Shown: in pieces, positions 35,741-45,487 of the stretch
Layout of the letters: every line of letters begins with the position of its first letter
Position numbering within the stretch: the stretch's first letter is position 1
Assembly (NCBI RefSeq): GCF_028369105.1
Contig: NZ_JAQNDO010000001.1
Coordinates: 4,122,501 to 4,186,500 of the forward strand
Source of the DNA: Polyangium mundeleinium
GTDB taxonomy: Bacteria; Myxococcota_A; Polyangia; Polyangiales; Polyangiaceae
Length of the DNA: 64,000 nt
Direction: 5' to 3'
The notes under the pieces: model-generated
What the model saw: the letters and a program-made list of their open reading frames with translations, nothing else
Databases searched by the model: none
Told to the model about the DNA's origin: nothing
Program-made: the position numbers and the translations under genes

Positions 35741-38593
35741 ATGAGCCTGGCCGTAAAGCGAGAGCCGGAGGCATCGGTCCCCAGTCCGGACCGTGCGAAA
35801 TCGCTCGTGCCCCGCGCCGCGAAGCCTGGACAGGGAGAACCGCCCGGGGGGCGGGTCGCGCTCGCCGTCGGGGAATCCGTGGCGGCGCTCGCTGCAGGCG
35901 TCTGCTCGCCAGAATACGTGATCGAAACGTTCCTCGTGCAGATCGAGCGTCACCTCGACGCGCGGATCGCCTGCCTGTACGGCTTCGTGGACGGCCCACC
36001 GCTTCGGCTGCTCGCGCAGCACGGCATTCCGAGCGCAGCCCTTGCCGGGGTATCGGAGATCGCGCCTGCGCAAGGACCTACCCTCGTGACCGAGGCCATC
36101 GCGATGCGGAGCCCTCTCTGCGTCGAGGCTGCCATGCCCGAGGCCAGCACGTTCGTCGATGCCCGCACGATCGTTTCGTGTTGCGAGGTGAAGGTCGTGA
36201 TCGTGGCGCCTCTCGTCGCCGCAGGGCAAATCCTCGGGGCGGTCACGTGCGGCATTACGCACGAGGTCTCCGACCGTGACGAGGAGCAAGCCGTCGTCGT
36301 GGCGCTCGCCTCCGTCTTCGCGTGGGCCCTCGACGGGGCCCGCTCGCAGGAGCGATTGCTCAAGCACATCGACGAGCTTGCGCGTGCTCAGGAGGTGTTC
36401 CGCAATGTGGAAGAGCGCCTCAACCGTACGATCGACGACGCGCCCATCGGAATGGCGCTGGTGGGCCTCGACGGCCGCTTCGTGCGCGTCAACCGCGTGC
36501 TCTGCGACATCGTCGGCTATGGTCGCGAAGAACTCGAGCGGCTGCGCTTCCAGGACATCACGCATCCCGAGGATCTCGAGATCGATCTCGAGCAAGTCGC
36601 ACGGCTGCTCCGCGGGGAGATCGAGCGGTATCAGCTTGCCAAGAGGTACGTTCGCAAGACAGGCGAGGTCGTCGACGTCATGCTGAGCGCGTCGATGGTG
36701 CGCGACGCCCGCGGCATCCCGCTCCATTACATCTCCCAAATCGAGGACATCACCGAAAAACGGCGGATCGAGGAGCGGCTGCGGCAGAGCGAGCGCAAGT
36801 ACCACGCGATCTTCCACAGCGCCCGCGAGGCGATCGTCCTCCTGGACGAGCAGATGCGCTTCGTCGACGCGAACCCGGCCGCGTGCGCGCTTTTTCACGA
36901 GACGCGCGAGGAGGTGATCGGGCGGCGGATGACATCCCTCATCACGCCCACCACGGCGGCGCTGCTCGAAGAGCCGTGGCGGCGCCTCTCCGTGCAGGGG
37001 GAACTCGACCTCGAAGTCACCCTGCACCTCCACGACAGCAGCACGATCCCCGTCGAGCTCGGCGCGAGGGCGCATTTCGTCCCGGGGTTTCACCTCATGA
37101 CTTTGCGCGACGTCTCGCGCCGCAAGCGCACCGAGGCGGCGCTTCGCCTCAGCGAGGCGCGTTTCCGATTCCTCGCGGAGAACGCCTCGGACGTCGTGTA
37201 TCAGGTCTCCTTCAAGCCGCGCCGTCGATTCGAATACGTGAGCCCCTCCGTGCTCGCCATGACCGGTTATCCCGTCGAGCAATGGTACGCCGATCCCGAG
37301 CTCGCCATGAAGATCGCGCACGAGGACGATCGAGAGATCTACGAGCGGTTCCGGAACGATAACGAGGCCGAGTCGCTCCTCATCCGGTTTCATCGAAAAA
37401 ACGGGGAGCTCGCGTGGGTGGAGATCAAGGGCACGACCATCCGGGACGAACTCGGCGTCCCGATCGGGCTCATTGCCGTGGCGCGTGACATCACCGAGCG
37501 AAAGAGAGCCGAGCAGGAGCGCGAGGCGCTCCTCGAACAAATGGAGGCGGATCGGAGCCGGTTGAGGAGCGTCATCGAGCACACGCCCGTGGGGATCGTG
37601 CTGGCCGTCGGGCCCAAAGGGGATCGGACCTTGGCGAACCGCAGGGCCGCGGAGATCCTGGGCCGGTCACCGCGGCCCGACGAGCTTTCTTCGTCGTACC
37701 TCGCGGCCCTTTGTGATCCCTCCGGAAAAAACCTCCCCCCGGAGGCGCACGCGATGGCGCGCGCCTTGCGCGGCGAGGAGACGCGCAGCCGCGAGCTGCG
37801 CGTGGGCCGCCCGGACGATATGGGTTTGCCGGTGCTCGAGAGCGCGAGCCCCGTCCGCGACGCGCATGGCCACATCGTCGGCGCCATTGCGACGTACGAG
37901 GACATCACGCGCCTCAAATGGCTCGAGCAAATGCGCGACGAGTGGAGCTCCATCGTGGCCCACGAGCTGCGCCAGCCTCTCACGGCGATCGCCAGCCACG
38001 CGGCGTTGCTCGCGCGCACCGACGAGCCCACGCAGAAGCGGCGCGCGGAGAACATTTGCCAAAGCGCCGCGCGGCTCAACCGGCTGATCGGGGATTTGCT
38101 GGATACCACCCGCATTGACGCAAAGCAGCTCGAGCTCGCGCTCGAACCGACGGATCTGCCTTTGCTCGTGCGGGGCGCCGTCGAGCGCGCCTCCCTCGGA
38201 GGGCGAGGCGAGATCGTGATCGTGGGGGAGGTCCCGCGGGTGCTCGTGGATCCCACGCGTATCGAGCAGGTGCTCGGGAACCTCCTTTCGAATGCCGTGA
38301 AGTATGGGGCGGCGGACACGCCGATCCGCGTATGGGTCGAGGGCACGGAGGAGGGCGCGCGCATCTCGGTGCACAACCGGGGAGCGCGTATCCCGGCGGA
38401 GGACATTCCACGCCTCTTCCAGCGGTTTCGGCGGCTGCACAAGGGGCCCGTGCTCGGGGTGGGTCTCGGGCTGTACGTTTGTCGGGGCATCGTCGAGGCG
38501 CACGGCGGCAGGATATGGGTCGAGAGCGACGACGCGGGGACGACGTTTCGGTTCTCGCTGCCGAGAGCGGAGATCGGGGCCGCGCGGAGGTGA
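35741..38593 (+). CDS. Sensor histidine kinase, GAF-PAS multi-domain
   Basis: A 950-residue soluble histidine kinase. GAF-like sensor (residues about 35-190), then PAS (IDDAPIGMALVGLDGRFVRVN), PAS (IFHSAREAIVLLDEQMRFVD), PAS_3 (LAENASDVVYQVSFKP), a PAS-like unit (IEHTPVGIVLAVGPKGDRTL), HisKA with phospho-histidine in IVAHELRQPLT, and HATPase (NLLSNAVKYGAADTPI, GVGLGLYVCRGIVEAHGG). No receiver. The start is set at 35741, where GGAGGA lies twelve bases upstream; upstream in-frame codons to 35645 look noncoding. Like its relative at 31729, no cognate regulator is adjacent. The divergent aminotransferase gene lies 188 bases away. Confidence 0.88.
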   Translation: MSLAVKREPEASVPSPDRAKSLVPRAAKPGQGEPPGGRVALAVGESVAALAAGVCSPEYVIETFLVQIERHLDARIACLYGFVDGPPLRLLAQHGIPSAALAGVSEIAPAQGPTLVTEAIAMRSPLCVEAAMPEASTFVDARTIVSCCEVKVVIVAPLVAAGQILGAVTCGITHEVSDRDEEQAVVVALASVFAWALDGARSQERLLKHIDELARAQEVFRNVEERLNRTIDDAPIGMALVGLDGRFVRVNRVLCDIVGYGREELERLRFQDITHPEDLEIDLEQVARLLRGEIERYQLAKRYVRKTGEVVDVMLSASMVRDARGIPLHYISQIEDITEKRRIEERLRQSERKYHAIFHSAREAIVLLDEQMRFVDANPAACALFHETREEVIGRRMTSLITPTTAALLEEPWRRLSVQGELDLEVTLHLHDSSTIPVELGARAHFVPGFHLMTLRDVSRRKRTEAALRLSEARFRFLAENASDVVYQVSFKPRRRFEYVSPSVLAMTGYPVEQWYADPELAMKIAHEDDREIYERFRNDNEAESLLIRFHRKNGELAWVEIKGTTIRDELGVPIGLIAVARDITERKRAEQEREALLEQMEADRSRLRSVIEHTPVGIVLAVGPKGDRTLANRRAAEILGRSPRPDELSSSYLAALCDPSGKNLPPEAHAMARALRGEETRSRELRVGRPDDMGLPVLESASPVRDAHGHIVGAIATYEDITRLKWLEQMRDEWSSIVAHELRQPLTAIASHAALLARTDEPTQKRRAENICQSAARLNRLIGDLLDTTRIDAKQLELALEPTDLPLLVRGAVERASLGGRGEIVIVGEVPRVLVDPTRIEQVLGNLLSNAVKYGAADTPIRVWVEGTEEGARISVHNRGARIPAEDIPRLFQRFRRLHKGPVLGVGLGLYVCRGIVEAHGGRIWVESDDAGTTFRFSLPRAEIGAARR

Positions 38594-38774
38594 TTCCGTG
38601 ATGGGCGAAGGCAGGAGGCGCCCGACTTCGTCCCGATTCCCCTCGACGGGGACGCGGGGACGACGTGCCATCTTGTCCGCGCATTTGCAGGAAGGGTGCA
38701 GCGACGGGCGCTGCAGGACCGAGGATGGTCGGGCCGCCATCCCAGCCGGTGATTCCGCCGGCGAGGGATGATGC

Positions 38775-40182
38775 ATGTCGATCAGGAACAACCCGGGGCG
38801 GAGCCCCCTGCCTTCGTCGCCTCCCGAGGCCTGGGAGTCGCTCTTGCGTTTCACGCGGCTCGCGGGCCGTCCGCTCGAGCGTTTCCTCCGGATCGAGGCC
38901 GCGAGCGGCATTCTGCTGCTCGTCGCGGCGGCCGTCGCGCTCCTATGGACAAACTCGCCGTGGGCCGGGAGTTATTTCCACCTCTGGAACACCCCGATCG
39001 GGATCCACCTTCGAGCGGACGCTCGCATGGTTCGTCAACGACGGGCTGATGGTGATTTTCTTTTTCGTCGTCGGAATGGAGATCCGCCGCGAGATCCACC
39101 ACGGCGAGCTTTCCGAGTGGCGTCGCGCGGCGCTCCCCGCCGTGGCTGCGCTGGGCGGGATGCTCGCGCCAGCGGCGCTGTACCTCGCCTTCGCCGGGGC
39201 TCCCGCGACCCGATCGGGGTGGGGCGCCCCAATGGCGACGGACATCGCCTTCGCCGTCGGTATTCTCACGCTGCTCGGCAAGCGCGTCCCAGCGGCGCTG
39301 CGCGTGCTCCTGCTCGCGCTCGCCGTCATCGACGACCTCGGGGCCATCGTCGTCATCGCGCTGTTTTATTCGTCGGGAATCGTGGTCTCGGGGTTGATCG
39401 TCGCCGCGGCAGGGTTTGTCGGGGTGCTTCTGATGCAGCGGTTCGGCGTGCGCGCGAAGCTCGCGTACGTCCCGCCGGCCCTCGTCGCGTGGGCCGGCGT
39501 CTATGCGGCCGGCGTGCATCCGACGATCGCCGGCGTGCTCGTCGGGCTCGTGACGCCGGTGCGCGCGTGGCTCGGGCCGGACGGGTTTGTTGTCGGCGTC
39601 CGCGGAGAAATCGAGCAGCTCGCGAAGGCCCCGTCGGAGGCGCTCTCGTCCCATGCGCTCGCGGGGACCCTTCGTCACGTGGACGCGCTGCGCCGGGAAG
39701 CCATGTCGCCCGCCGAGAGCCTGATCGAGGCCCTGCACCCCTGGGTGGCCTTCGGCATCATGCCGGTGTTCGCGCTGGCGAATGCGGGCGTTTCCGTGAC
39801 GGGCGGCTCGCTCGATCCCGTCGCGTGGCGTGTGCTCGTGGCCGTCGCCGTGGGGCTCGTCGTGGGCAAACCGCTCGGCGTGCTCGTCGCGAGCGCGATC
39901 GTGTTGCGCTTGCGCCTCGCGACATTGCCGCGGGGCATGCGCTTGCGGCACGTCGTGGTGCTGGGGGTCGTCGCGGGCGTGGGGTTCACGATGGCATTGT
40001 TCATCGCGCAGCTCGCTTTTTCGGACGCGTCGCTGCTCGCCGCGGCAAAGCTCGGCGTGCTCGCGGCGAGCGGCGCGGCGGCGATTGTTGGCCTCGTCCT
40101 CGGCCGATGGCTGCTCGCGCCCGTGCAGGAGGCGGGATCTGCGCAGACGGCGGACGAGGCGGAGAGCTCGACGGACGCGTGA
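38775..40182 (+). pseudogene. nhaA: Na+/H+ antiporter NhaA, frameshifted
   Basis: The NhaA family exchanges Na+ for H+ across the inner membrane. The N-terminal part begins at 38775 ([20 protein letters not shown], then LWNTPIGI) in one frame. From about 39000 the protein continues in the +1 frame ([20 protein letters not shown]) to the stop at 40182, with the key Asp pair intact ([17 protein letters not shown]) and all later membrane segments present. A small indel near GGGATCCACC, between these parts, breaks the frame. Either the gene is newly inactive or the base is a sequencing error; the rest shows no decay, which favours a recent or artificial shift. Joined length is about 468 residues, normal for the family. 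Confidence 0.85.
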
Positions 40183-40253
40183 CCTGCTGACGAAGGCGCG
40201 CGTGCCGGGTGAATCGGCGAAGGGACCCGACGACCTGATGGCCGTGCTCGCGT

Positions 40254-41741
40254 TCAGGGGGCGAGCCAGGTCACGAAGAAGTTCTGGGATCCGAGGGGGA
40301 GGATCTCGTTGTGCACCTTCGGCGCTCCGCCGAAATCGATGGCGGCGTTGTCCCCCGTGAGGATGGCGCGCCCGGTGTGGTCCATACGAACCGCTACGGC
40401 CCGGTCCGGCGACTGCGTACCGAAGCGCTGACTCGCGAGCCAGCCGCCGGAGGGATCGTATTTCGCGATGAAGATATCGTCCCCCTTGGCATTCGCGAGC
40501 AGACCGCCGCCGAGGTCGACGCTCCCGCCGTACGTCCCCGCGACGATGATGCGATCGGCGCTGTCGACGTCGACCGACGCGCCCTCCACCAGCGTGTTCC
40601 CGGGCACGCTGAGGAGGCTTCGGCTCCAGAGGTGATTGCCCGAAGGGTCGTATTTCGAGAGGACCATATCCGTATTGCCATCGCCGACAATCGGACCCTC
40701 CCCTGTATCCACGTACAGCGAGAAGTACGACGAGAGGATGATGTTGTCGCCGCTGTCCACGGCGACGTCGGAAGCCGTCCCCCAGCCGAGACCCGCGAAG
40801 CTCCGGCTCCAGAGGTGGTTGCCCGAACCGTCGAATTTCGCGAGGAAGGTATCGAAATCGGACTCCGACGTGAGCGGCGGTCCATCGAAATCGGTCGTCC
40901 CCTGGAGGCGGCCGCCGAGGACGATGTTGTCTGCGCCGTCGATGTCCAGCGCCGTGCACAGCGAGTTCCCGAAGCCCTTGGCCCATACGAGGTTGCCGTT
41001 CGGGCTCAATTTCATGAGAAAGGAGCTGACCGTGCCCTCGACGTGCAGCGTCGTGCCGATCTCGTCGAACGTCACGTCATTGTTTCCACCGGACGTCATG
41101 GCACCCGCCACGAAGATATCGCCGCTGCTGTTCGTGACCACGTCGAAGCCCGCCTGGTCGGACGGTGCAGGGAAGACGCGCGTCCAGAGAATGTTCCCGT
41201 CCGGAGCCAGCTTCGACACGAGGATGTCCTGATTGACCGGGATGCCGGAGGGCATGTCGTCGCAGAGCATGCCCCCGAAGACATAACCGGTGACGATGAC
41301 ATTGCCATCTCGGTCGAACGTGATCCCCAGCCCATCGCCACTCCTCGCGTGGAGCTGCCGGGTCCAGAGCGGCTTGCTTTCCGCGTCGAACTTCGCGACG
41401 AAGATGTCCCTCCCCGAGTCGTAGCCGCGAGCGGGCGATGTGTCGCCGAGGTGCAGGATGCCCGCAAAGTTTCCGGTGACGACCACGTTGTTCGCGTGGT
41501 CGACGCCGGCGGCCGTGCTCATCTGCGAGGGCACGATATCTTTGCTCTGGACGCCCTCGCCGCAGCCATTTGCGCCGACGCCGCTGCCGCCGCTGCCACC
41601 GCTGCCGCCGCTCCCGCTGGGGTCCAGCGGCGTCTGTGTGGAACTGGCGACGTCCCCAGGGGCGGTGCCGCAGGCCGCCGTCCCGAGCACGCTGGGCAGG
41701 AACACGAGGGCGCCGGCCAGCCCGAGAAATGAATGTTTCAT
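40254..41741 (-). CDS. Beta-propeller (SBBP-type repeat) lipoprotein
   Basis: A 495-residue predicted lipoprotein, paralogous in design to the two at 12384-15133. Signal with lipobox (VLGTAAC), a Gly/Ser linker (GSGGSGGSGGSG), then repeats of about 50 residues with DHANNVVVTGNFAGILHLG, IFVAKFDAESKPLWTRQL and DVDSADRIIVAGTYGGSVDL patterns. The start at 41741 follows GGAGGATCCTT. It is convergent with nhaA (71 bases between stops). As in its relatives, the propeller is probably displayed on the outer surface; ligand unknown. Confidence 0.8.
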   Translation of the reverse strand: MKHSFLGLAGALVFLPSVLGTAACGTAPGDVASSTQTPLDPSGSGGSGGSGGSGVGANGCGEGVQSKDIVPSQMSTAAGVDHANNVVVTGNFAGILHLGDTSPARGYDSGRDIFVAKFDAESKPLWTRQLHARSGDGLGITFDRDGNVIVTGYVFGGMLCDDMPSGIPVNQDILVSKLAPDGNILWTRVFPAPSDQAGFDVVTNSSGDIFVAGAMTSGGNNDVTFDEIGTTLHVEGTVSSFLMKLSPNGNLVWAKGFGNSLCTALDIDGADNIVLGGRLQGTTDFDGPPLTSESDFDTFLAKFDGSGNHLWSRSFAGLGWGTASDVAVDSGDNIILSSYFSLYVDTGEGPIVGDGNTDMVLSKYDPSGNHLWSRSLLSVPGNTLVEGASVDVDSADRIIVAGTYGGSVDLGGGLLANAKGDDIFIAKYDPSGGWLASQRFGTQSPDRAVAVRMDHTGRAILTGDNAAIDFGGAPKVHNEILPLGSQNFFVTWLAP

Positions 41742-41903
41742 AAGGATCCTCCGGAGACGAGCCCCGACGGCACGCGCGCGCCCTCGGGAAGGCTCAAGGG
41801 TGTGACGTCCGATCGTGCGTGAGCAGCGATGTAGACTACACAACTCGGAGGGTAGACGTACCTTTCTCTCCTTGTAAATGCGGCCCTCGTGTCGTAAACG
41901 TGC

Positions 41904-43250
41904 TCACGGTGTGCTTACCCACGTCCCGTGGAAGCCGAACGGAACGCGCTGGGGCAATCGGACACGGGCCACCGGGGCCACGCCGAAGGTCTCGGCGTCC
42001 AATACGACGAGCTCGCTGCCGTCGCGCTCGCCGTCGTAGACGATGCTGAGCAGATAACCCGCATCCTCGGAAGGGTCATGGCCCCTGGGGACGAAGACGC
42101 ATTCGCCGGGAATGCGCCTCGGGCCGAGGTCCTGCGCAGCCGAGGCGCCTGTCGCCGCGTCGTAGCGGCGCAAGCGCGCGCTCCTCGGGGCGCCGGCCAC
42201 GAAATCGCATAGCTCGACGACGTACGTGAAGCGATGCGGCCGCCCGACGCGGCGGTCGTCGATGCGAGGGAAATCGACCACGCGCTCGTCGATCGCCCGT
42301 TCGCGGGTTTGCCCGGACTTGAGGTCGATCTCCCAGCGATGGAGACACGGCGGGCTGGCCTCGAAGCGCGCGCAGCGGGCCCCCTCCAGGACGAGCGTTC
42401 CGTCGCGCTCGAATGCATTGGCGGTGTGGCTGAGGTGACCGGGCTCGATGTCGAACCAGCGCACCACGCCTCCCGCGCGCGGCACCACGCCGAGGCGCGC
42501 CGTGTGGGTCTCGCTCCACGTGAAGGGCATCCCGTCGCCCCAGTCGCGCGTCATGCGGGCGGGCGAATCGAAGAAGACCGCGTAGTGCTCCGTGAGGGCG
42601 AAGTCGTGCATGTGGGAGGGGCTGTCGACCTCGATTTCCCGCTTCGAGATCACCCGTCCAGCCGCATTGGCAATGTAATAGGTGAGGTAAGGCCGCACCG
42701 TCTGGTAGCTGAAAAAGTGGAGCTCGCCCGTCGCGGGACAACGCTTCGGGTGCGCCGTCATCGGTGTGTCCAGGGCTCCGTCGAAATCGAAGACGCCGAC
42801 GGTCGACAGCTCCCGATCGAGCTGCATCGGCAGCGCCGCCTCGACCATCGAAAGGAGCCGGCCCGCGTGCTCGATGACGTGCGTATTCGATGTGCCGCCG
42901 CCGCGCAGCCGCCACGCCCGGGTCGCGCTCGCGTCCTCGCCGTCCGTCGCGGCGTCGAGGTTCGTCCCGAGATACCTGGCGGTCCGTACATAGCGGTTTC
43001 GGTACCAGCGCGCTTTTCCGTTTTCGAGGTGGACGCCGTGCACCATCCCGTCGCCGAACCACCAATGCCGGGAGGCGCCGTCCTTGGGATTGGGTCCGTT
43101 GCGCACATAGGTCCCGGCGAGGTCACGCGGGAGCTCGCCCACCACGGGCAAGTCGTGCGCGGTCACCTCGTCGGTGACCGGCGCGAAGGGACCGCGCAAC
43201 CAGAACGGCTGGGCGGGAGAATGGGCATCGGCCTCTTCGTGGGTGGACAT
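41904..43250 (-). CDS. Carotenoid oxygenase (RPE65/CCD family)
   Basis: A 448-residue cytoplasmic non-heme iron enzyme of the carotenoid cleavage dioxygenase family, which splits double bonds in carotenoids, stilbenes or related compounds. The four iron-binding histidines are in TAHPKRCPATGELHFF, MHDFALTEHYAVFFD, LSHTANAFERDG and FGFHGTWV. The N terminus has the usual GTYVRNGPNPK motif and MVHGVHL. The start has AAGGAAGAGG upstream. The gene diverges from a MarR regulator, and an operator (43273-43284) sits 23 bases before its ATG, so repression by that regulator is likely. Whether the substrate is a carotenoid or an aromatic stilbene is open. Confidence 0.9.
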   Translation of the reverse strand: MSTHEEADAHSPAQPFWLRGPFAPVTDEVTAHDLPVVGELPRDLAGTYVRNGPNPKDGASRHWWFGDGMVHGVHLENGKARWYRNRYVRTARYLGTNLDAATDGEDASATRAWRLRGGGTSNTHVIEHAGRLLSMVEAALPMQLDRELSTVGVFDFDGALDTPMTAHPKRCPATGELHFFSYQTVRPYLTYYIANAAGRVISKREIEVDSPSHMHDFALTEHYAVFFDSPARMTRDWGDGMPFTWSETHTARLGVVPRAGGVVRWFDIEPGHLSHTANAFERDGTLVLEGARCARFEASPPCLHRWEIDLKSGQTRERAIDERVVDFPRIDDRRVGRPHRFTYVVELCDFVAGAPRSARLRRYDAATGASAAQDLGPRRIPGECVFVPRGHDPSEDAGYLLSIVYDGERDGSELVVLDAETFGVAPVARVRLPQRVPFGFHGTWVSTP

Positions 43251-43272
43251 GCGCCCTCTTCCTTGTAGTTGT

Positions 43273-43284
43273 TTGAGTTCTCAA
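43273..43284. promoter_or_regulatory. Putative MarR operator 1
   Basis: TTGAGTTCTCAA is a perfect palindrome apart from its two central bases, and lies inside a wider inverted repeat (TAGTTG ... CAACTA, 43266-43287). It is 23 bases before the carotenoid oxygenase ATG. A near-identical site lies 47 bases away before the marR gene. Paired TTGAGnnCTCAA sites between a MarR gene and its divergent target are the usual arrangement for this family. Confidence 0.7.
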
Positions 43285-43319
43285 CTATCATCCTTGCCTC
43301 ACCGTCGCAAGTGGTTTAT

Positions 43320-43331
43320 TTGAGTGCTCAA
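43320..43331. promoter_or_regulatory. Putative MarR operator 2
   Basis: TTGAGTGCTCAA matches operator 1 at all but one base and lies 15 bases before the marR ATG, where bound repressor would block its own transcription or initiation. Centre-to-centre distance to operator 1 is 47 bases. Confidence 0.7.
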
Positions 43332-43345
43332 CAAAAGAGGAGCGC

Positions 43346-43768
43346 ATGTCGGCGTATCATCTGACGTTCTTTTTCGACTTGAACCGGGCGCACGCGACCG
43401 TGATCCGCCGCTTCGACGGCTCGCTCGGCGGGGTGCACGGCATCGGCCTCAACGACCTGCACCTGCTCCAGGTGCTCGACCAGGCGCCCGAGCGCCGGCT
43501 TCGGCGGATCGATCTGGCCCAGCAGCTCGGCGTGACGGCCTCGGGCGTGACGTGGATGTTGCGTCCGCTGGCGCAGCGCGGGCTCGTCACGAGCCAGCCG
43601 AGCGAAGAGGACGGACGTGTCACGTTCGCGGTACTCACCCCAGCGGGGCGCCAGCTCCTCGCGGACGCCGTGCCGACGGCGCGACGGATTGCGGCGGATC
43701 TTTTGGGCCCGGAGGTAAACAAAGAGGAGCTCACGAGGGGCGCGGCGGTGATCACGCGGCTCGGTTGA
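43346..43768 (+). CDS. MarR-family transcriptional regulator
   Basis: A 140-residue winged-helix regulator. The family core is clear: LNDLHLLQVLDQAPERRLRR, recognition helix region IDLAQQLGVTASGVTWMLRPL, the wing QPSEEDGRVTFAVLTPAG, and flanking helices for dimerisation. MarR proteins usually repress a divergent gene and release DNA on binding a small phenolic or lipophilic ligand. Here the divergent gene is a carotenoid oxygenase and both promoters carry matching palindromes. AGAGGA lies before the ATG. Slightly shorter at the C terminus than typical MarR. Confidence 0.9.
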   Translation: MSAYHLTFFFDLNRAHATVIRRFDGSLGGVHGIGLNDLHLLQVLDQAPERRLRRIDLAQQLGVTASGVTWMLRPLAQRGLVTSQPSEEDGRVTFAVLTPAGRQLLADAVPTARRIAADLLGPEVNKEELTRGAAVITRLG

Positions 43769-43863
43769 GGGACGTCGTCCCAGCTCGGCCGAGGGATCGG
43801 GATCGCACGAATTCTTCTCCAGGAGCACTCCCCCAAACGCGCGGCGGTGCGGTAGCCTGGGGT

Positions 43864-45399
43864 ATGCGCCGCACACCGCTTTTTGCTTCCTCCCTCGCTC
43901 TCGTCCTCGCAACCAGCACCGCCGACGCGCTCGTTACAGAGCCGAACGGCCTTGTCGTGCCGCTCGATTCGGCCAACGGCGAGGTCCAGCTCTACACCAT
44001 GTTCCAGAACTTGAACGATCCCGTCGACTGGAAGGCCGACGCGCATACCACGCCGAACGCGTTCTCGCCGCTGTGCGGCTTCACCGCGAGGTTCGTGCTG
44101 AACGAGGCCGGCTCGCACTTCGGCCTCGCCTGGTACAACGAGACCGGGCAGAAGCCGCAGCCTGCGGATCTGCACGTCCTCGTGCCGCCGAACTCGCCGG
44201 TCGGCACCATGTTCAACGGCACGTCGATCAAGAACGATCCGGGCTACGCCGGCGGGCTCGTCGGTTTCGCGCTCGTGGGCGGCGAGACGCACTACACGAA
44301 CCCGGCGTACAACAACCTCTGCTCGGCCTGCAACCCGGCGGCGCCGTGGGTCACGGCGATGATTTACGCCTCGAAGACCACGCCGAACGCCTATTACATC
44401 GCCTTCGAGGACGGGTCGACAAGCGCGTCGGGCTGGAACAACGACGGCGATTTCAACGACGACGTCTATTTCCTCACCGGCATCACCTGTTCCGGCGGCG
44501 GCCAGCCTTGCGAGACGGGCAATCCAGGCGTCTGCGCGGCGGGCGTGACGCAATGCACCTCGAACGGCGTCGTGTGCCAGCAGCTCACGCAGCCGACGGG
44601 CGAGAGCTGCAACGGGATCGACGACGATTGCAACGGGCCGGTCGACGAGGGGGACATCTGCCCGAGCGGGTTCGTTTGCGACAAGGGCACCTGCGTGGAG
44701 AGTTGCAAGGGCGGCGAATTCGACTGTCTGCCCAACCAGGCCTGCAACAGCAGCGGCTATTGCGTCGATGCCGCGTGCAAGGACGTGTCGTGCGAGGCCG
44801 GCAAGGTCTGCGTCGGCGGCACCTGCAGGGGCCCGTGTGACGACGTCACGTGTCCGTTCCCGCAGGTTTGTCGCGTGGGCGCGTGTGTCGATCCGTGCGC
44901 CGGGGTGACGTGCGAGAGTGGCCAGGTCTGCGACGGCGGCGTGTGCGTCACGCGCTGCGATTGTCTGCCCTGCGCCGGCGGCAAGGCGTGCGAGACGATG
45001 AGCGGCCTCTGCGTGGACGCGGCGTGCATTGGCGTGACGTGCGACGCGGGGACGCATTGCGCGGGCGGGATGTGCGTGGACGATTGCATGGGCGCCGCGT
45101 GCCCGACGGGCCAGACGTGCATGGCGGGGCAATGCGTGGACAATCCGAGCAGCTCGGACGCGAGCAGCAGCTCGTCGGGGATCTTCGGCACCGGCGGCGA
45201 GGGAGGCGCGGCGGGGAGTGGCGGGATGGGCGGTACGGCAGGGAGCGGCGGGAGTGGTGGTCCCGGCGGCCCCGACCTGAGCGGCAGCGAGGGATCGTGC
45301 GGATGCCGGGTGGTGGGAGACGACGATACGTCGGGTGCCGCGTGGGCGGCGCTGGCGATGATGGGGCTCGCGGCGATGCGGCGGCGGCGAGCGCGCTGA
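43864..45399 (+). CDS. MYXO-CTERM surface protein, Cys-rich
   Basis: A 511-residue exported protein. Signal peptide (MRRTPLFASSLALVLATSTADA), then a roughly 200-residue N-terminal domain that resembles DUF4114-like domains (WNNDGDFNDDVYFLTG near its end). A MopE-type putative metal-binding motif (CNGIDDDCNGPVDEGD) follows, then about six Cys-rich repeats (CEAGKVCVGGTC, CESGQVCDGGVC, CPTGQTCMAGQC), a Ser/Gly linker, and a MYXO-CTERM tail: Cys pair CGC, hydrophobic helix AAWAALAMMGLAAM and RRRR cluster. That tail is a known myxobacterial signal for processing and surface attachment. The start is chosen because it gives the signal peptide; the frame is open upstream through marR but in a noncoding register. 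Confidence 0.88.
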   Translation: MRRTPLFASSLALVLATSTADALVTEPNGLVVPLDSANGEVQLYTMFQNLNDPVDWKADAHTTPNAFSPLCGFTARFVLNEAGSHFGLAWYNETGQKPQPADLHVLVPPNSPVGTMFNGTSIKNDPGYAGGLVGFALVGGETHYTNPAYNNLCSACNPAAPWVTAMIYASKTTPNAYYIAFEDGSTSASGWNNDGDFNDDVYFLTGITCSGGGQPCETGNPGVCAAGVTQCTSNGVVCQQLTQPTGESCNGIDDDCNGPVDEGDICPSGFVCDKGTCVESCKGGEFDCLPNQACNSSGYCVDAACKDVSCEAGKVCVGGTCRGPCDDVTCPFPQVCRVGACVDPCAGVTCESGQVCDGGVCVTRCDCLPCAGGKACETMSGLCVDAACIGVTCDAGTHCAGGMCVDDCMGAACPTGQTCMAGQCVDNPSSSDASSSSSGIFGTGGEGGAAGSGGMGGTAGSGGSGGPGGPDLSGSEGSCGCRVVGDDDTSGAAWAALAMMGLAAMRRRRAR

Positions 45400-45487
45400 G
45401 GTTGGCCCTGGGCGTGCCCTCGGCTCGCCGCGGCGTAGCTTCACCGGTCCGTCAGGAAGGGCAGGGGCGTGCCAGGCGCGGGACGTC

